Below, one piece after another: positions 1-6,983 of a stretch of 25,990 nucleotides of DNA (positions are counted from its first letter, which is position 1; each line of letters opens with the position of its first letter). The stretch is from the NCBI GenBank assembly GCA_964555675.1, contig CAZKTU010000075.1:1-25990 (forward strand). Reading direction: 5' to 3'. The position numbers and the translations under genes were made by a program. Below the pieces are notes generated by a model that worked only from the letters and a program-made list of their open reading frames with translations, was not told where the DNA came from and searched no databases. This DNA is from CAIWXH01 sp964555675 (GTDB lineage Bacteria > Chloroflexota > Chloroflexia > Chloroflexales > Chloroflexaceae).

Positions 1-1441
1 CAGCCTCAGGCGAGCGACGCCCGGAATCGCCAAGCTCAGCCGGCAGCAGCCCCTCCAACTTCTGGCCGGCGGCCTGGATGACCAGCGGCAAGGCCCGCAG
101 CGAGGCGCGCAGCTGCACGAGGTCGCGGGGGGTGGCGACGGTGGTGCCCTGGGCGATGCGGTTGAGGGCGCGCTCCATGTCGCCGACGGGGGCGAGGGCC
201 TCGCGCAGCTCGGCGCGCAGCACGGTGGCCTCGACCAGGCTGGCGACGGCCGCCTGGCGGGCGAGGAGGGGGGCGAGCTCGAGCAGGGGCTGGGCAACCC
301 AGCGGCGCAGCAGGCGGGCGCCCATGGGCGTGCGGGTGCGGTCGAGCACGCCGACCAGGGCCGTCTTGCCGCCCTGGCGGTTGGGCTCGAGCAGCTCGAG
401 GTTGCGGCGGGTCTGGGGGTCGAGCAGCATGAAGCTGCCGGTGGTGTAGACGCGCAGACTGTTCAGCTGGGCGGCGTGGTGGCGCTGGGTCTCGTGGACG
501 TACTGCAGCAGGGCCCCGGCGGCGCGGGCGGCCAGGGGGCGGCCCTCGAGGCCGAAGGCGGCCAGCGAAGCCACGCGGAGCTGGCGCTGCAGAATCTCGC
601 GGGCCTCGCGCAAATCCCAGCGCCAGGCGGGCCAGGCGGTGACGTGCCCGCGGGCCCAGCTGGCCTCGCTCGCCTGGTCGAGGCGGCGGGCGACGCGCTC
701 GTGGGGCAGCAGCATCTCGCGTTCGCCCTTGGTCATGGGGGCGAGGTCCTGGGTCAGGCGGGCCTGGGCGGGGGCCAGGGCAGGTAGGCGCAACTCCTCG
801 AGGTCGGGGACGAGCACCTCGGCGGCCTGGAGGCGCGCAAGCTCGCCCTGGAGCTGGGCGGCGCAACGCTCGCCGCTGAACTCGGCGGCGGCGAACTCGC
901 CGGTGCTGAGGTCGGCGTAGGCCAGGCCCACGGCCTCGCCCTCGACGATGGCGGCGGCCAGGTAGTTGTTGGCCGTGGCGGCCAGCATCGAGCCGTCGAT
1001 CACGGTGCCGGGGGTGATCACGCGCACGATCTCGCGGTGGACCATCTTGCGCTCGATCTCGCCGGGCGCGGTCTGCTGGAGGCCCGCGGCGAAGACCGAG
1101 CGCGGGCGCGTATCGGTGCGGGTGGCCTCGGTCTCGGTGAGCTGCTCGGCGATGGCGACGCGGTAGCCGCGGCCGACGAGGTCGCTGACGTAGCGCTCGA
1201 CGGCGTGGTAGGGCATGCCGGCCATGGGCGCGTAGAGCTTCTGGGCGTCTTTGGGGCGACTCTTGTCGACCGCGTAGTCTTTACGGGTGAGGGTGACGTC
1301 GAGTAGCTCGGCGATGAGCTTTGCGTCATCGTCGAAGGTCTCGTAGAAATCGCCGAAGCGGAAGAGCAGAATCGCGTCGGCGGCCTGGTCCTTCAGCTTG
1401 CGATACTGGCGGTACCAGGCGTGTATCTCGATCTTGGCCAT
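1..1441 (-). CDS. mutS: DNA mismatch repair protein MutS, N-terminal part (cut by window edge)
   Basis: Reading leftward from the ATG at 1441 the frame stays open for 480 codons to the window edge, so only the N-terminal half is present (family length is about 850-900 residues). The start MAKIEIHAWYRQY leads into LLFRFGDFYETFDDDAK; F32-Y33-E34 is the Phe-X-Glu element that MutS inserts at a mismatch. PMAGMPYHAVERYV and GYRVAIAEQLTE are typical of domain I, and VRVITPGTVID marks the connector. The lever/core region (LLDPQTRRNLELLEP, GARLLRRWVAQPL) follows; the Walker ATPase domain would lie beyond the window. A GGAG ribosome-binding site lies 8 nt before the ATG, and an extended -10 promoter lies about 50 nt upstream. 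The protein recognises mismatches and recruits the repair machinery in the cytoplasm. Family assignment is firm. Confidence 0.96.
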   Translation of the reverse strand, partial: MAKIEIHAWYRQYRKLKDQAADAILLFRFGDFYETFDDDAKLIAELLDVTLTRKDYAVDKSRPKDAQKLYAPMAGMPYHAVERYVSDLVGRGYRVAIAEQLTETEATRTDTRPRSVFAAGLQQTAPGEIERKMVHREIVRVITPGTVIDGSMLAATANNYLAAAIVEGEAVGLAYADLSTGEFAAAEFSGERCAAQLQGELARLQAAEVLVPDLEELRLPALAPAQARLTQDLAPMTKGEREMLLPHERVARRLDQASEASWARGHVTAWPAWRWDLREAREILQRQLRVASLAAFGLEGRPLAARAAGALLQYVHETQRHHAAQLNSLRVYTTGSFMLLDPQTRRNLELLEPNRQGGKTALVGVLDRTRTPMGARLLRRWVAQPLLELAPLLARQAAVASLVEATVLRAELREALAPVGDMERALNRIAQGTTVATPRDLVQLRASLRALPLVIQAAGQKLEGLLPAELGDSGRRSPEA

Positions 1442-1830
1442 CGTACGTACTCCAGATTACGCGTAGTGCTCGTCCCGAGATGACGCATCCATTATAGCAC
1501 ATATGTGCTTTTTGCTGCGGCGGACGCCTTGCTTGCTCCCAGGCCCGGGACCTCTATCGTAGCATATCGTACGCTGGGCGATGACAAGACCGCAATCGTA
1601 CAGGCGTGCGTAGCCAGAGGCTGTTCATCGCGCCCGCGTACACTACGTGAACCGAACGAAACCGGCGCATTCCAACCCAACTTCGCAGCAGCACGCCACC
1701 CGCCCTCTGGGCGGGATTGTTATCGGCCCTCGTAGCCGGACCGCTTGCTGGCCGCCCGCCCGGGCCACGACCGCCCGGGGCCCTGCGTCAATGGACGACG
1801 ACTCCGACGCTCAGATCCGAGAAGATCGCA
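1442..1830. other. Divergent intergenic region between mutS and the glycosyltransferase genes
   Basis: About 390 bp without a convincing gene. It holds the mutS promoter and palindrome near 1491-1509. It also holds three similar heptamers in direct orientation: TATCGTA at 1555-1561 and 1565-1571, and AATCGTA at 1594-1600, spaced 10 and 29 bp. A TACACT at 1639-1644 could be a -10 for the rightward genes, but I see no matching -35 or TG extension. Open reading frames extending into this region from the first glycosyltransferase look like unlikely 5' extensions. Confidence 0.5.
1491..1509 (-). promoter_or_regulatory. mutS promoter: extended -10 overlapping a 14-bp palindrome
   Basis: On the minus strand the bases read TGC-TATAAT (1499-1491), a perfect -10 hexamer with a TG extension. 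The expected transcription start is about 43 nt before the mutS ATG. The perfect palindrome AGCACATATGTGCT (1496-1509) overlaps the first base of the -10 and fills most of the spacer, a usual position for a repressor operator. No good -35 is visible. The promoter is read directly from sequence; the operator role is inference. Confidence 0.6.
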
Positions 1831-3072
1831 ATGAACATCCTGTTACTTACGAATGGTATCCCGTACCCGCCCGACAACGGACCGCGGGCCAAAACCTACC
1901 AGCTGATCCGCTATCTGGCCACCAGACACCGGGTGACCCTGGTGAGCCTCGGGCACAGGCCCGCCGACGCCGGGCAGGTTGCGGCCCTCGCGCCGTACTG
2001 TGTCGAGGTGCATATCGTCCTCGGCGAGCGCTCGTCCTGGCAGCGGCTGCGCGACCTGTTCGGCCCGCTGCCGCGCACCATCGCCGTCTATGCGAACGCG
2101 ACCATGGCGGCCCTGCTCGGGCGCCTGGTCTCCGAGGCGGCCGCGGCCGGCGCGCCCTTCGACCTGGTCCATGCCGACCAGTTGCCCATGGCCCCCTACG
2201 CCGAGGCCCTGCCCCTGCCGCGGCTGCTCGACGCCCACAACGCCCTGTGGACGATCGTGGCCCAGCAGGCCGAGGCCCAGGGCTGGCCCTTTGGCCTGCC
2301 CGACCGGATCGAGGCGGCCCGCCTGAAGGACTACGAGGGCCATATCTGCGCCACCTTCGAGGCGGTGACGGCGGTCAGCGAGGAGGACCGCACGGCCCTG
2401 CTGGCCGCGGGCGAGGCGCGCGATCTGACGATCATCCCGATCGGGATCGACACTGACTCCCTCGGGCCAGTCCGCCGGAGCGCGGAGGCGCGGGCCGTGT
2501 TGAGCCTGGCCGCCCCCGGCTGGCCGCCCAACGCCGAGGGCATCGGCTGGTTCGCGCGCGAGGTCTACCCGCTGGTGCGCCGAGCTGTGCCCGACAGCCG
2601 CTTCTACATCTGTGGCGACCAGCCGGCGCCCGAGCTGTGTTCGCTCGCCGCCGCCAACCCGACGATCGAGGTGACCGGCTTCGTCAACCCGCAGCCCTAC
2701 CTCGAGCAGGCGGCCGTCCTGATCGCGCCCCTGCGCAGCAGCGGCGGCATGCGCGTGATGTTGCTCGAGGCCCTGGCCCGTGGCGTCCCAGTCGTCGCCA
2801 CCACGATGGCCTGCGCTGGCCTCGACCTGATCCCCGGCGAGCATCTGCTGGTGGCCGATACCCCCAGCGCCTTCGCCGACGCCGTGGCCTTGCTGCTGAG
2901 CGACCCCGACCTGGGCGAGCGCATTGCAGCCGCGGCCCGTGAGCACGCCCGCGAACGGTACGACTGGCGCGCCGTCTACCCCGCCATCGACAACGTCTAC
3001 GCCCGCATCGCCGCCCAGAGCGCGCCGCAGCCCGACGAGGAGACGCCGGAGCCCTCTCTGGTGTCTCTATAG
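1831..3072 (+). CDS. GT4-type glycosyltransferase
   Basis: A 413-residue cytoplasmic GT-B glycosyltransferase of family GT4 type. The start MNILLLTNGIPYPPDNG is the usual first beta strand and acceptor-side loop. GWPPNAEGIGWF with SRFYICGDQP forms the start of the C-terminal Rossmann domain, and GGMRVMLLEALARGVPVVATT is the donor-sugar-nucleotide site, with the retained glutamate at residue 313. The first glutamate of the classical EX7E motif is Gly here, as in several GT4 subgroups. I chose the ATG at 1831 over an upstream in-frame start at 1717 because conserved sequence begins there and GAGAAG precedes it. It precedes a second glycosyltransferase by 62 bp, so the two probably act on the same surface glycan or glycolipid. 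Donor and acceptor cannot be told from sequence. Confidence 0.9.
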   Translation: MNILLLTNGIPYPPDNGPRAKTYQLIRYLATRHRVTLVSLGHRPADAGQVAALAPYCVEVHIVLGERSSWQRLRDLFGPLPRTIAVYANATMAALLGRLVSEAAAAGAPFDLVHADQLPMAPYAEALPLPRLLDAHNALWTIVAQQAEAQGWPFGLPDRIEAARLKDYEGHICATFEAVTAVSEEDRTALLAAGEARDLTIIPIGIDTDSLGPVRRSAEARAVLSLAAPGWPPNAEGIGWFAREVYPLVRRAVPDSRFYICGDQPAPELCSLAAANPTIEVTGFVNPQPYLEQAAVLIAPLRSSGGMRVMLLEALARGVPVVATTMACAGLDLIPGEHLLVADTPSAFADAVALLLSDPDLGERIAAAAREHARERYDWRAVYPAIDNVYARIAAQSAPQPDEETPEPSLVSL

Positions 3073-3134
3073 CAGCTACAGGCACAGGCGCGGGCCACCG
3101 CCCGCGCCCCATCGCCTCTGATGGAGAACAGGCG

Positions 3135-4283
3135 ATGAACGTACTGATGATCTGCGCCTCGGCGCCCACCCGTGAGCATCCCCGGGCCCACGGTTTTATC
3201 ACCACCCTCGCCCGCCTCGGCCACGCGGTCACCCTGGTCTTCGTCGACCGGGCGGGCACGGTCTTCGACGACCTCGCGGAACACTGCGCCCGCATGACGC
3301 CGGTGCGGCGGCGGGGCGGCCTGGAGATGGCCGTCAACGCCGCGCTGGCCTCCGCTCCCTTCGATCTGGCTCATCTCGATGGGCCCGCGGCTTACCTCGT
3401 CCCAGGGCCGCTGCCGCTGCCGACCGTGATCGACGCCGCCTCGTGCGGGGCGATGCGGCGCGAGCGAGAGGGCCACGAGGGCGGGCTCATGGTATGGGCG
3501 GCCAGGGCGGCTCAGGCCGGCAGCGTGCGGCGTTGCCAGGCGGCCGTCAGGGCTCACGGGGCTCGGGTGCTGGTGGCCTCGGCCGATGAGGCCGGGGCCT
3601 TTCGCTCCTTCGCGACGGGCATGGAGGCTATCGACGTCGTGCCGAGCCTGGTCGACCTCGAGCGCTTTGGGCCGCCGATGGCCCTGCGCGAGCAGGCGAC
3701 CGTCGCCCTCGACCTGCGCGGCCTCGCTCGGCCCGAGGCCACGACCGCCCTCGGCCTGGCTCAGGCGACCATGGCTCTGGTATGGGCCCAGCGCTCCGAG
3801 GCGCGCCTGACGGTCATCGGCAGGCCGCCCTTCGGCGCGGCGGGGCGTCTGGCGAGCGACGGCCGGGTGACCTTCACAGGGCTGTCCAGCAGCCCCGAGG
3901 GGCACCTGGCCCGGACCACCCTGGTCCTCGCGCCCCTCGTGCCCGGCGGCGGGCCGGCCCACGCCTCGCGCGAGGCCATGGCCACAGGCGCGCCGGTGGT
4001 GGGCACCTCGGGGCTGGCCCACGAGCTAGGGGCGACGCCCGGGCAAGAGCTTGCCGTCGCCCTCACGCCGGCGACGGCCGCCCAGGCGATCCTCGAGCTG
4101 TTCGACGACCCGCCCTACCGTGGGCGGATCGGGCGGGCGGGGCGACGGCTGGTCGAGCTGGCCCACGGCCCGCGCATCGTCGGCGCGGCCCTCGAGACGG
4201 TCTATGCCGCGGCGGTGGGCTCGTCGATCGCCGCGTGGCGCCTCGAGGTGGGCCTGGACGAGGCCAGGCGCGAGGTGCGCTGA
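3135..4283 (+). CDS. GT4-like glycosyltransferase, divergent
   Basis: A 382-residue protein with the same two-lobe layout as its upstream neighbour. MNVLMICASAPTREHPRAHG opens the N-terminal lobe. The C-terminal lobe holds LTVIGRPPFG, VTFTGL and REAMATGAPVVGTSGLA, with the probable donor-binding glutamate at residue 280. The first EX7E glutamate is again replaced by Gly. The N-terminal lobe is unusually Ala/Arg-rich and less conserved, so the paralogue may have altered activity. GGAG lies 8 nt before the ATG. It is likely co-transcribed with the gene 62 bp upstream. The gene ends 13 bp before the 100-N gap, so its real downstream neighbour is unknown. Assignment to the GT4 fold is good; the reaction is unknown. 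Confidence 0.82.
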   Translation: MNVLMICASAPTREHPRAHGFITTLARLGHAVTLVFVDRAGTVFDDLAEHCARMTPVRRRGGLEMAVNAALASAPFDLAHLDGPAAYLVPGPLPLPTVIDAASCGAMRREREGHEGGLMVWAARAAQAGSVRRCQAAVRAHGARVLVASADEAGAFRSFATGMEAIDVVPSLVDLERFGPPMALREQATVALDLRGLARPEATTALGLAQATMALVWAQRSEARLTVIGRPPFGAAGRLASDGRVTFTGLSSSPEGHLARTTLVLAPLVPGGGPAHASREAMATGAPVVGTSGLAHELGATPGQELAVALTPATAAQAILELFDDPPYRGRIGRAGRRLVELAHGPRIVGAALETVYAAAVGSSIAAWRLEVGLDEARREVR

Positions 4284-4296
4284 GGCGAGTGTCTCA

Positions 4297-4396
4297 NNNN
4301 NNNNNNNNNNNNNNNNNNNNNNNNNNNNNNNNNNNNNNNNNNNNNNNNNNNNNNNNNNNNNNNNNNNNNNNNNNNNNNNNNNNNNNNNNNNNNNNN
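4297..4396. other. Assembly gap of 100 N
   Basis: A run of exactly 100 unknown bases, the usual placeholder for a scaffold gap of unspecified size. The glycosyltransferase side and the IMPase/surE side may not be truly adjacent, and missing DNA could hold further genes. No reading frame should be interpreted across it. Confidence 0.98.
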
Positions 4397-4405
4397 GGAT
4401 GTTTT

Positions 4406-4426
4406 CGGGAGGGCCAGGCCCTCCCG
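4406..4426. terminator. GC-rich perfect hairpin downstream of the IMPase-family gene
   Basis: Arms CGGGAGGGCC (4406-4415) and GGCCCTCCCG (4417-4426) pair perfectly around a single A; the actual loop would be larger. It lies about 40 bp beyond the stop of the leftward IMPase-family gene. No T-tract follows on that strand, so it is not a canonical intrinsic terminator. It may be a factor-assisted terminator, an mRNA 3'-end stabiliser or a copy of a dispersed repeat; it resembles the hairpin at 6947-6968. Confidence 0.5.
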
Positions 4427-4466
4427 AGCCCTCCCACGGCCAACCAGGGCGGTTGTCTGTAAGGGT

Positions 4467-5234
4467 CTACCTGCGGTGGATATAGCCGCGCAGGGCCTCG
4501 AGCAGCTGCGGGGGGCCGATCACGATCGGCTCCTCGAGCCTGCGGCCGTCGAGCATGGGCGGCACGGCCACGGGGGCCCCGCTGATGCCGACCACGGCGG
4601 CCCCGGCGGCGCGCAGGATGGCGAAGCCGGCGGCGAGGTCCCACAGGTTGGCCCGACCGATCAGGGCCCCGATGGCGCTGCCCCTGGCGACGTAACAGCA
4701 GTCGGCGGCCACGCTGCTGAGGCCGCGGGTCTTGCCGGGGAAGTCGATGCGGAACTGGCGGTGGGTGTAGGACGAGACGCCCATCCAGTCATTGCTGTCG
4801 ATGCTCTCGGCCGCACTGACCGCGATCGGGTGCTCGTTCCTGTAGGCGGGGCCCTCGGCCTCGGCCCAGTAGCAGTCGTCGAGCAGGGGCAGGAAGATCA
4901 CGCCCGCGTGGGGCTCGCCGTGGCGCAGCACGCCCACCGAGACGCACCAGGTGGCCAGGCCGGCGACGAAGGCGCCCGTGCCGTCGATCGGGTCGAGGCA
5001 CCAGACATACTCGCGGTCGACATCGCCGCCGCCCTGCTCCTCGCCGATCACCCCGTGCTCGGGATACCGGGCCGCGATGCGCTCGCGCAGCAGCTGTTCG
5101 ATCTCGACGTCGGCCCTGGTCACCCAGCTGCGATCGGCCTTGCGCTCGGCGGTAACATTGTTGAAGTAGCGGCGGGCGTGGGCGCCGGCCTCGCGCACCC
5201 ACGCCCGCACCTCGGCGATGTCGATCTCGCTCAC
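4467..5234 (-). CDS. Inositol monophosphatase family protein
   Basis: A 255-residue member of the Mg-dependent inositol monophosphatase/histidinol-phosphatase superfamily. The metal and catalytic motifs are in order: GEE at 64-66, DPIDGTGAF at 81-89 (metal-binding D81 and D84), and WDLAAG near 198-203 (D199). The first motif usually reads DPIDGTxNF; here the Asn is Ala. The substrate could be inositol-1-phosphate, histidinol-phosphate, PAP or a sugar phosphate, and sequence alone does not decide. Two GTG codons lie in tandem; I chose the second (5234) because AGGAGG stands 6 nt before it, against only 3 nt before GTG 5237. The gene follows surE on the same strand after about 97 bp, so the two phosphatases may be co-transcribed. 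Confidence 0.9.
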   Translation of the reverse strand: MSEIDIAEVRAWVREAGAHARRYFNNVTAERKADRSWVTRADVEIEQLLRERIAARYPEHGVIGEEQGGGDVDREYVWCLDPIDGTGAFVAGLATWCVSVGVLRHGEPHAGVIFLPLLDDCYWAEAEGPAYRNEHPIAVSAAESIDSNDWMGVSSYTHRQFRIDFPGKTRGLSSVAADCCYVARGSAIGALIGRANLWDLAAGFAILRAAGAAVVGISGAPVAVPPMLDGRRLEEPIVIGPPQLLEALRGYIHRR

Positions 5235-5331
5235 CACAGTCCTCCTCAGGCCTGGCCGCCCCCGGGCGTCGCCAGGCGTACGATCAGTAGTCGCAAGGGG
5301 CCCTGCCAGCGCTCAGGACGCGCCAGAGCAC

Positions 5332-6123
5332 TCAGAGGTCGGCCACGGCCGCACTGAGGTCGAGGGGCGCGGCGCCTGTGGGAGTCAGGGGCGTGATCGA
5401 GACATAGCCGGCGCGCACGGCGCCGTCGTCGGTCTCCTCGGCGAAGGCGGGCACCCGCTCGCGCACGAAGCGCATGCTCAGGCGGCGCCGGCCCCCATCG
5501 TCGGGCGTCGCCTCGAGCTCGGCCTCGACTACGTCGCCGTAGAAGAAGTTCGAGAGGCGGGTCTGGCGAAAGCCCTTGAGCTCGGCGACGGTGTGCAGGT
5601 GGGGCACATTGACGTTGAGCACCAGAGGCCCGCGGCCGCGCAGGCCTTCGAGCAGGGGGAAGGTCTTGACGGCGGCCCAGGCGGCCGTGCCCCAGGGCAT
5701 GGGCGCGTCGCCGATGAACATCTGCGAGAGGGCCAGGGCGGGCAGGCCCCACAGCGCGCCGAGCATGGCCGCGCCGACGGTGCCGCTGAGCAGCACATTG
5801 GTGCCGCTGTTGAGCCCGCGGTTGATGCCCGAGACGACCACGTCGGGGCGCGGCCCCAGGCCCGCCAGCACGCCCGCCAGCACGCAGCCCACCGGCGTGC
5901 CGCTGAAGGCGTAGGCCTCGAGGCCGGCGTAGGCCTCCACGGGCGGGGCCACAGGGCGGACGGTCAACTCGCGCTGGTATGGCAGGGCCATGCTCGTGCC
6001 GCTCTGTTCGAGCTCGGGCGCCACGATCATGACCTGGCCGAGGCCCGCGTCGCGCAGGGCGCCCGCCAGGGCCCACACGCCGAGGCTCTCGATTCCGTCG
6101 TCGTTCGTCACTAGGATCTGCAT
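5332..6123 (-). CDS. surE: 5'/3'-nucleotidase SurE
   Basis: A 263-residue SurE survival protein, a metal-dependent phosphatase of nucleoside 5'- and 3'-monophosphates (EC 3.1.3.5) in the cytoplasm. The diagnostic start MQILVTNDDG supplies metal ligands D8 and D9. VAPELEQSG gives the conserved Ser near position 41, AFSGTPVGC follows, and VVSGINRGLNSG contains N101. The C-terminal GYVSITPLTP is also typical. I chose the ATG at 6123, not an upstream in-frame ATG at 6153, because SurE proteins begin at this motif, GAGGAG lies upstream, and a possible -10 (TATGAT, 6167-6162) would leave the upstream ATG with almost no leader. It probably forms a unit with the IMPase-family gene. Confidence 0.95.
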   Translation of the reverse strand: MQILVTNDDGIESLGVWALAGALRDAGLGQVMIVAPELEQSGTSMALPYQRELTVRPVAPPVEAYAGLEAYAFSGTPVGCVLAGVLAGLGPRPDVVVSGINRGLNSGTNVLLSGTVGAAMLGALWGLPALALSQMFIGDAPMPWGTAAWAAVKTFPLLEGLRGRGPLVLNVNVPHLHTVAELKGFRQTRLSNFFYGDVVEAELEATPDDGGRRRLSMRFVRERVPAFAEETDDGAVRAGYVSITPLTPTGAAPLDLSAAVADL

Positions 6124-6213
6124 CTCAGGCCGCTCCTCACACTCCGCTCTCATTCGCTATCATCATACCGCAGCGCGGGCTCCGGTGGGGATGATGCCGT
6201 GACGGGCACGTTC

Positions 6214-6222
6214 TGGTACACT
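6214..6222 (+). promoter_or_regulatory. Probable extended -10 promoter of the tetR-type gene
   Basis: TG-G-TACACT (6214-6222) matches the TGn-extended -10 form used elsewhere in the window. It would start transcription about 45 nt before the ATG at 6275. No -35 is evident. It lies about 90 bp from the surE start on the other strand, so the two genes diverge from this region. Confidence 0.45.
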
Positions 6223-6274
6223 GAGTGCCCGCAAGCTCTGCTTGTAGCAGGAATAGGGGCAGCGCGGAGTCTGT

Positions 6275-6910
6275 ATGGGAGCGCAGGATCACCAGCGGGG
6301 CGGCGGTGCCGCCCATGAACGGCGCGACGCCGCCGAGCGCCGCCGGCGCATCCTGGACGCCGCGCGGGCGCTGTTCGCGGCTCAGGGCGTCGACGCGGTC
6401 TGCATGCACGAGATCGCGCGCGCGGCCGGGGTCGGGCAGGGCACGCTCTACAGGCGCTTCGCCCACAAGGGCGCCCTCTGCTCGGCCCTGCTCGCCGACA
6501 GCGCCGCGACGTTCCAGGCCGAGGTCGCGGCCGCCTTCGGGGCGGCGGGCCCCGACGCGCCGGCCCTCGACATGCTGGCCCTGTTGCTCGAGCGCGTGGC
6601 GGCCTTCAACGACGAACAGGCGCCCCTGCTGGGCGCCATCGTCGACGCAGCCGCCGGCCCCCGTCGTGCCGAGGCCTACGGTGCGCCGTTCTACTGCTGG
6701 CTGCGGGCCACAACCGTCGAGCTGCTACATACGGCCGCGCGCCAGGGCGAGCTCGCGCCTGTCGACGTCGAGTGCGCCGCCGACCTCATCCTGGCGCCCC
6801 TGGCCATCGACAGCTACCGCTACCAGCGCGAGGTGCGCGGGATCAGCCGCGAGCGCCTCATCGCTACCCTGCGCCGCTTCTTCGTCGATGGGCTGCGGGC
6901 CGCGCCGTAG
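6275..6910 (+). CDS. TetR/AcrR family transcriptional regulator
   Basis: A 211-residue regulator. The N-terminal TetR_N domain spans about residues 20-72: RRRRILDAARALFAAQG, then the helix-turn-helix MHEIARAAGVGQGTLYRRF. The Ala-rich all-helical C-terminal ligand-binding domain is too divergent to name a ligand. GGAG lies 6 nt before the ATG. It is divergent from surE and convergent with bchZ (74 bp between stops, including a strong hairpin). Such regulators commonly repress their own promoter and a neighbour, so surE/IMPase is the nearer candidate target; I see no clear operator palindrome. Confidence 0.9.
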   Translation: MGAQDHQRGGGAAHERRDAAERRRRILDAARALFAAQGVDAVCMHEIARAAGVGQGTLYRRFAHKGALCSALLADSAATFQAEVAAAFGAAGPDAPALDMLALLLERVAAFNDEQAPLLGAIVDAAAGPRRAEAYGAPFYCWLRATTVELLHTAARQGELAPVDVECAADLILAPLAIDSYRYQREVRGISRERLIATLRRFFVDGLRAAP

Positions 6911-6938
6911 GTTGATGCCCTGCTCGCCGGCGTCGGCC

Positions 6939-6974
6939 GGGGTGGTCCGGAGGGGTCAGCCCCTCCGGCACCCC
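6939..6974. terminator. Bidirectional hairpin between convergent tetR-type gene and bchZ
   Basis: The core stem CCGGAGGGG (6947-6955) / CCCCTCCGG (6960-6968) pairs perfectly around TCAG. Beyond a 2-nt bulge (GT, 6945-6946), GGGGTG (6939-6944) pairs with CACCCC (6969-6974), for 15 bp in all. It sits between two convergent stop codons and probably terminates or protects both transcripts. No T-tract is present on either side. Confidence 0.65.
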
Positions 6975-6983
6975 TGCTCCCGG

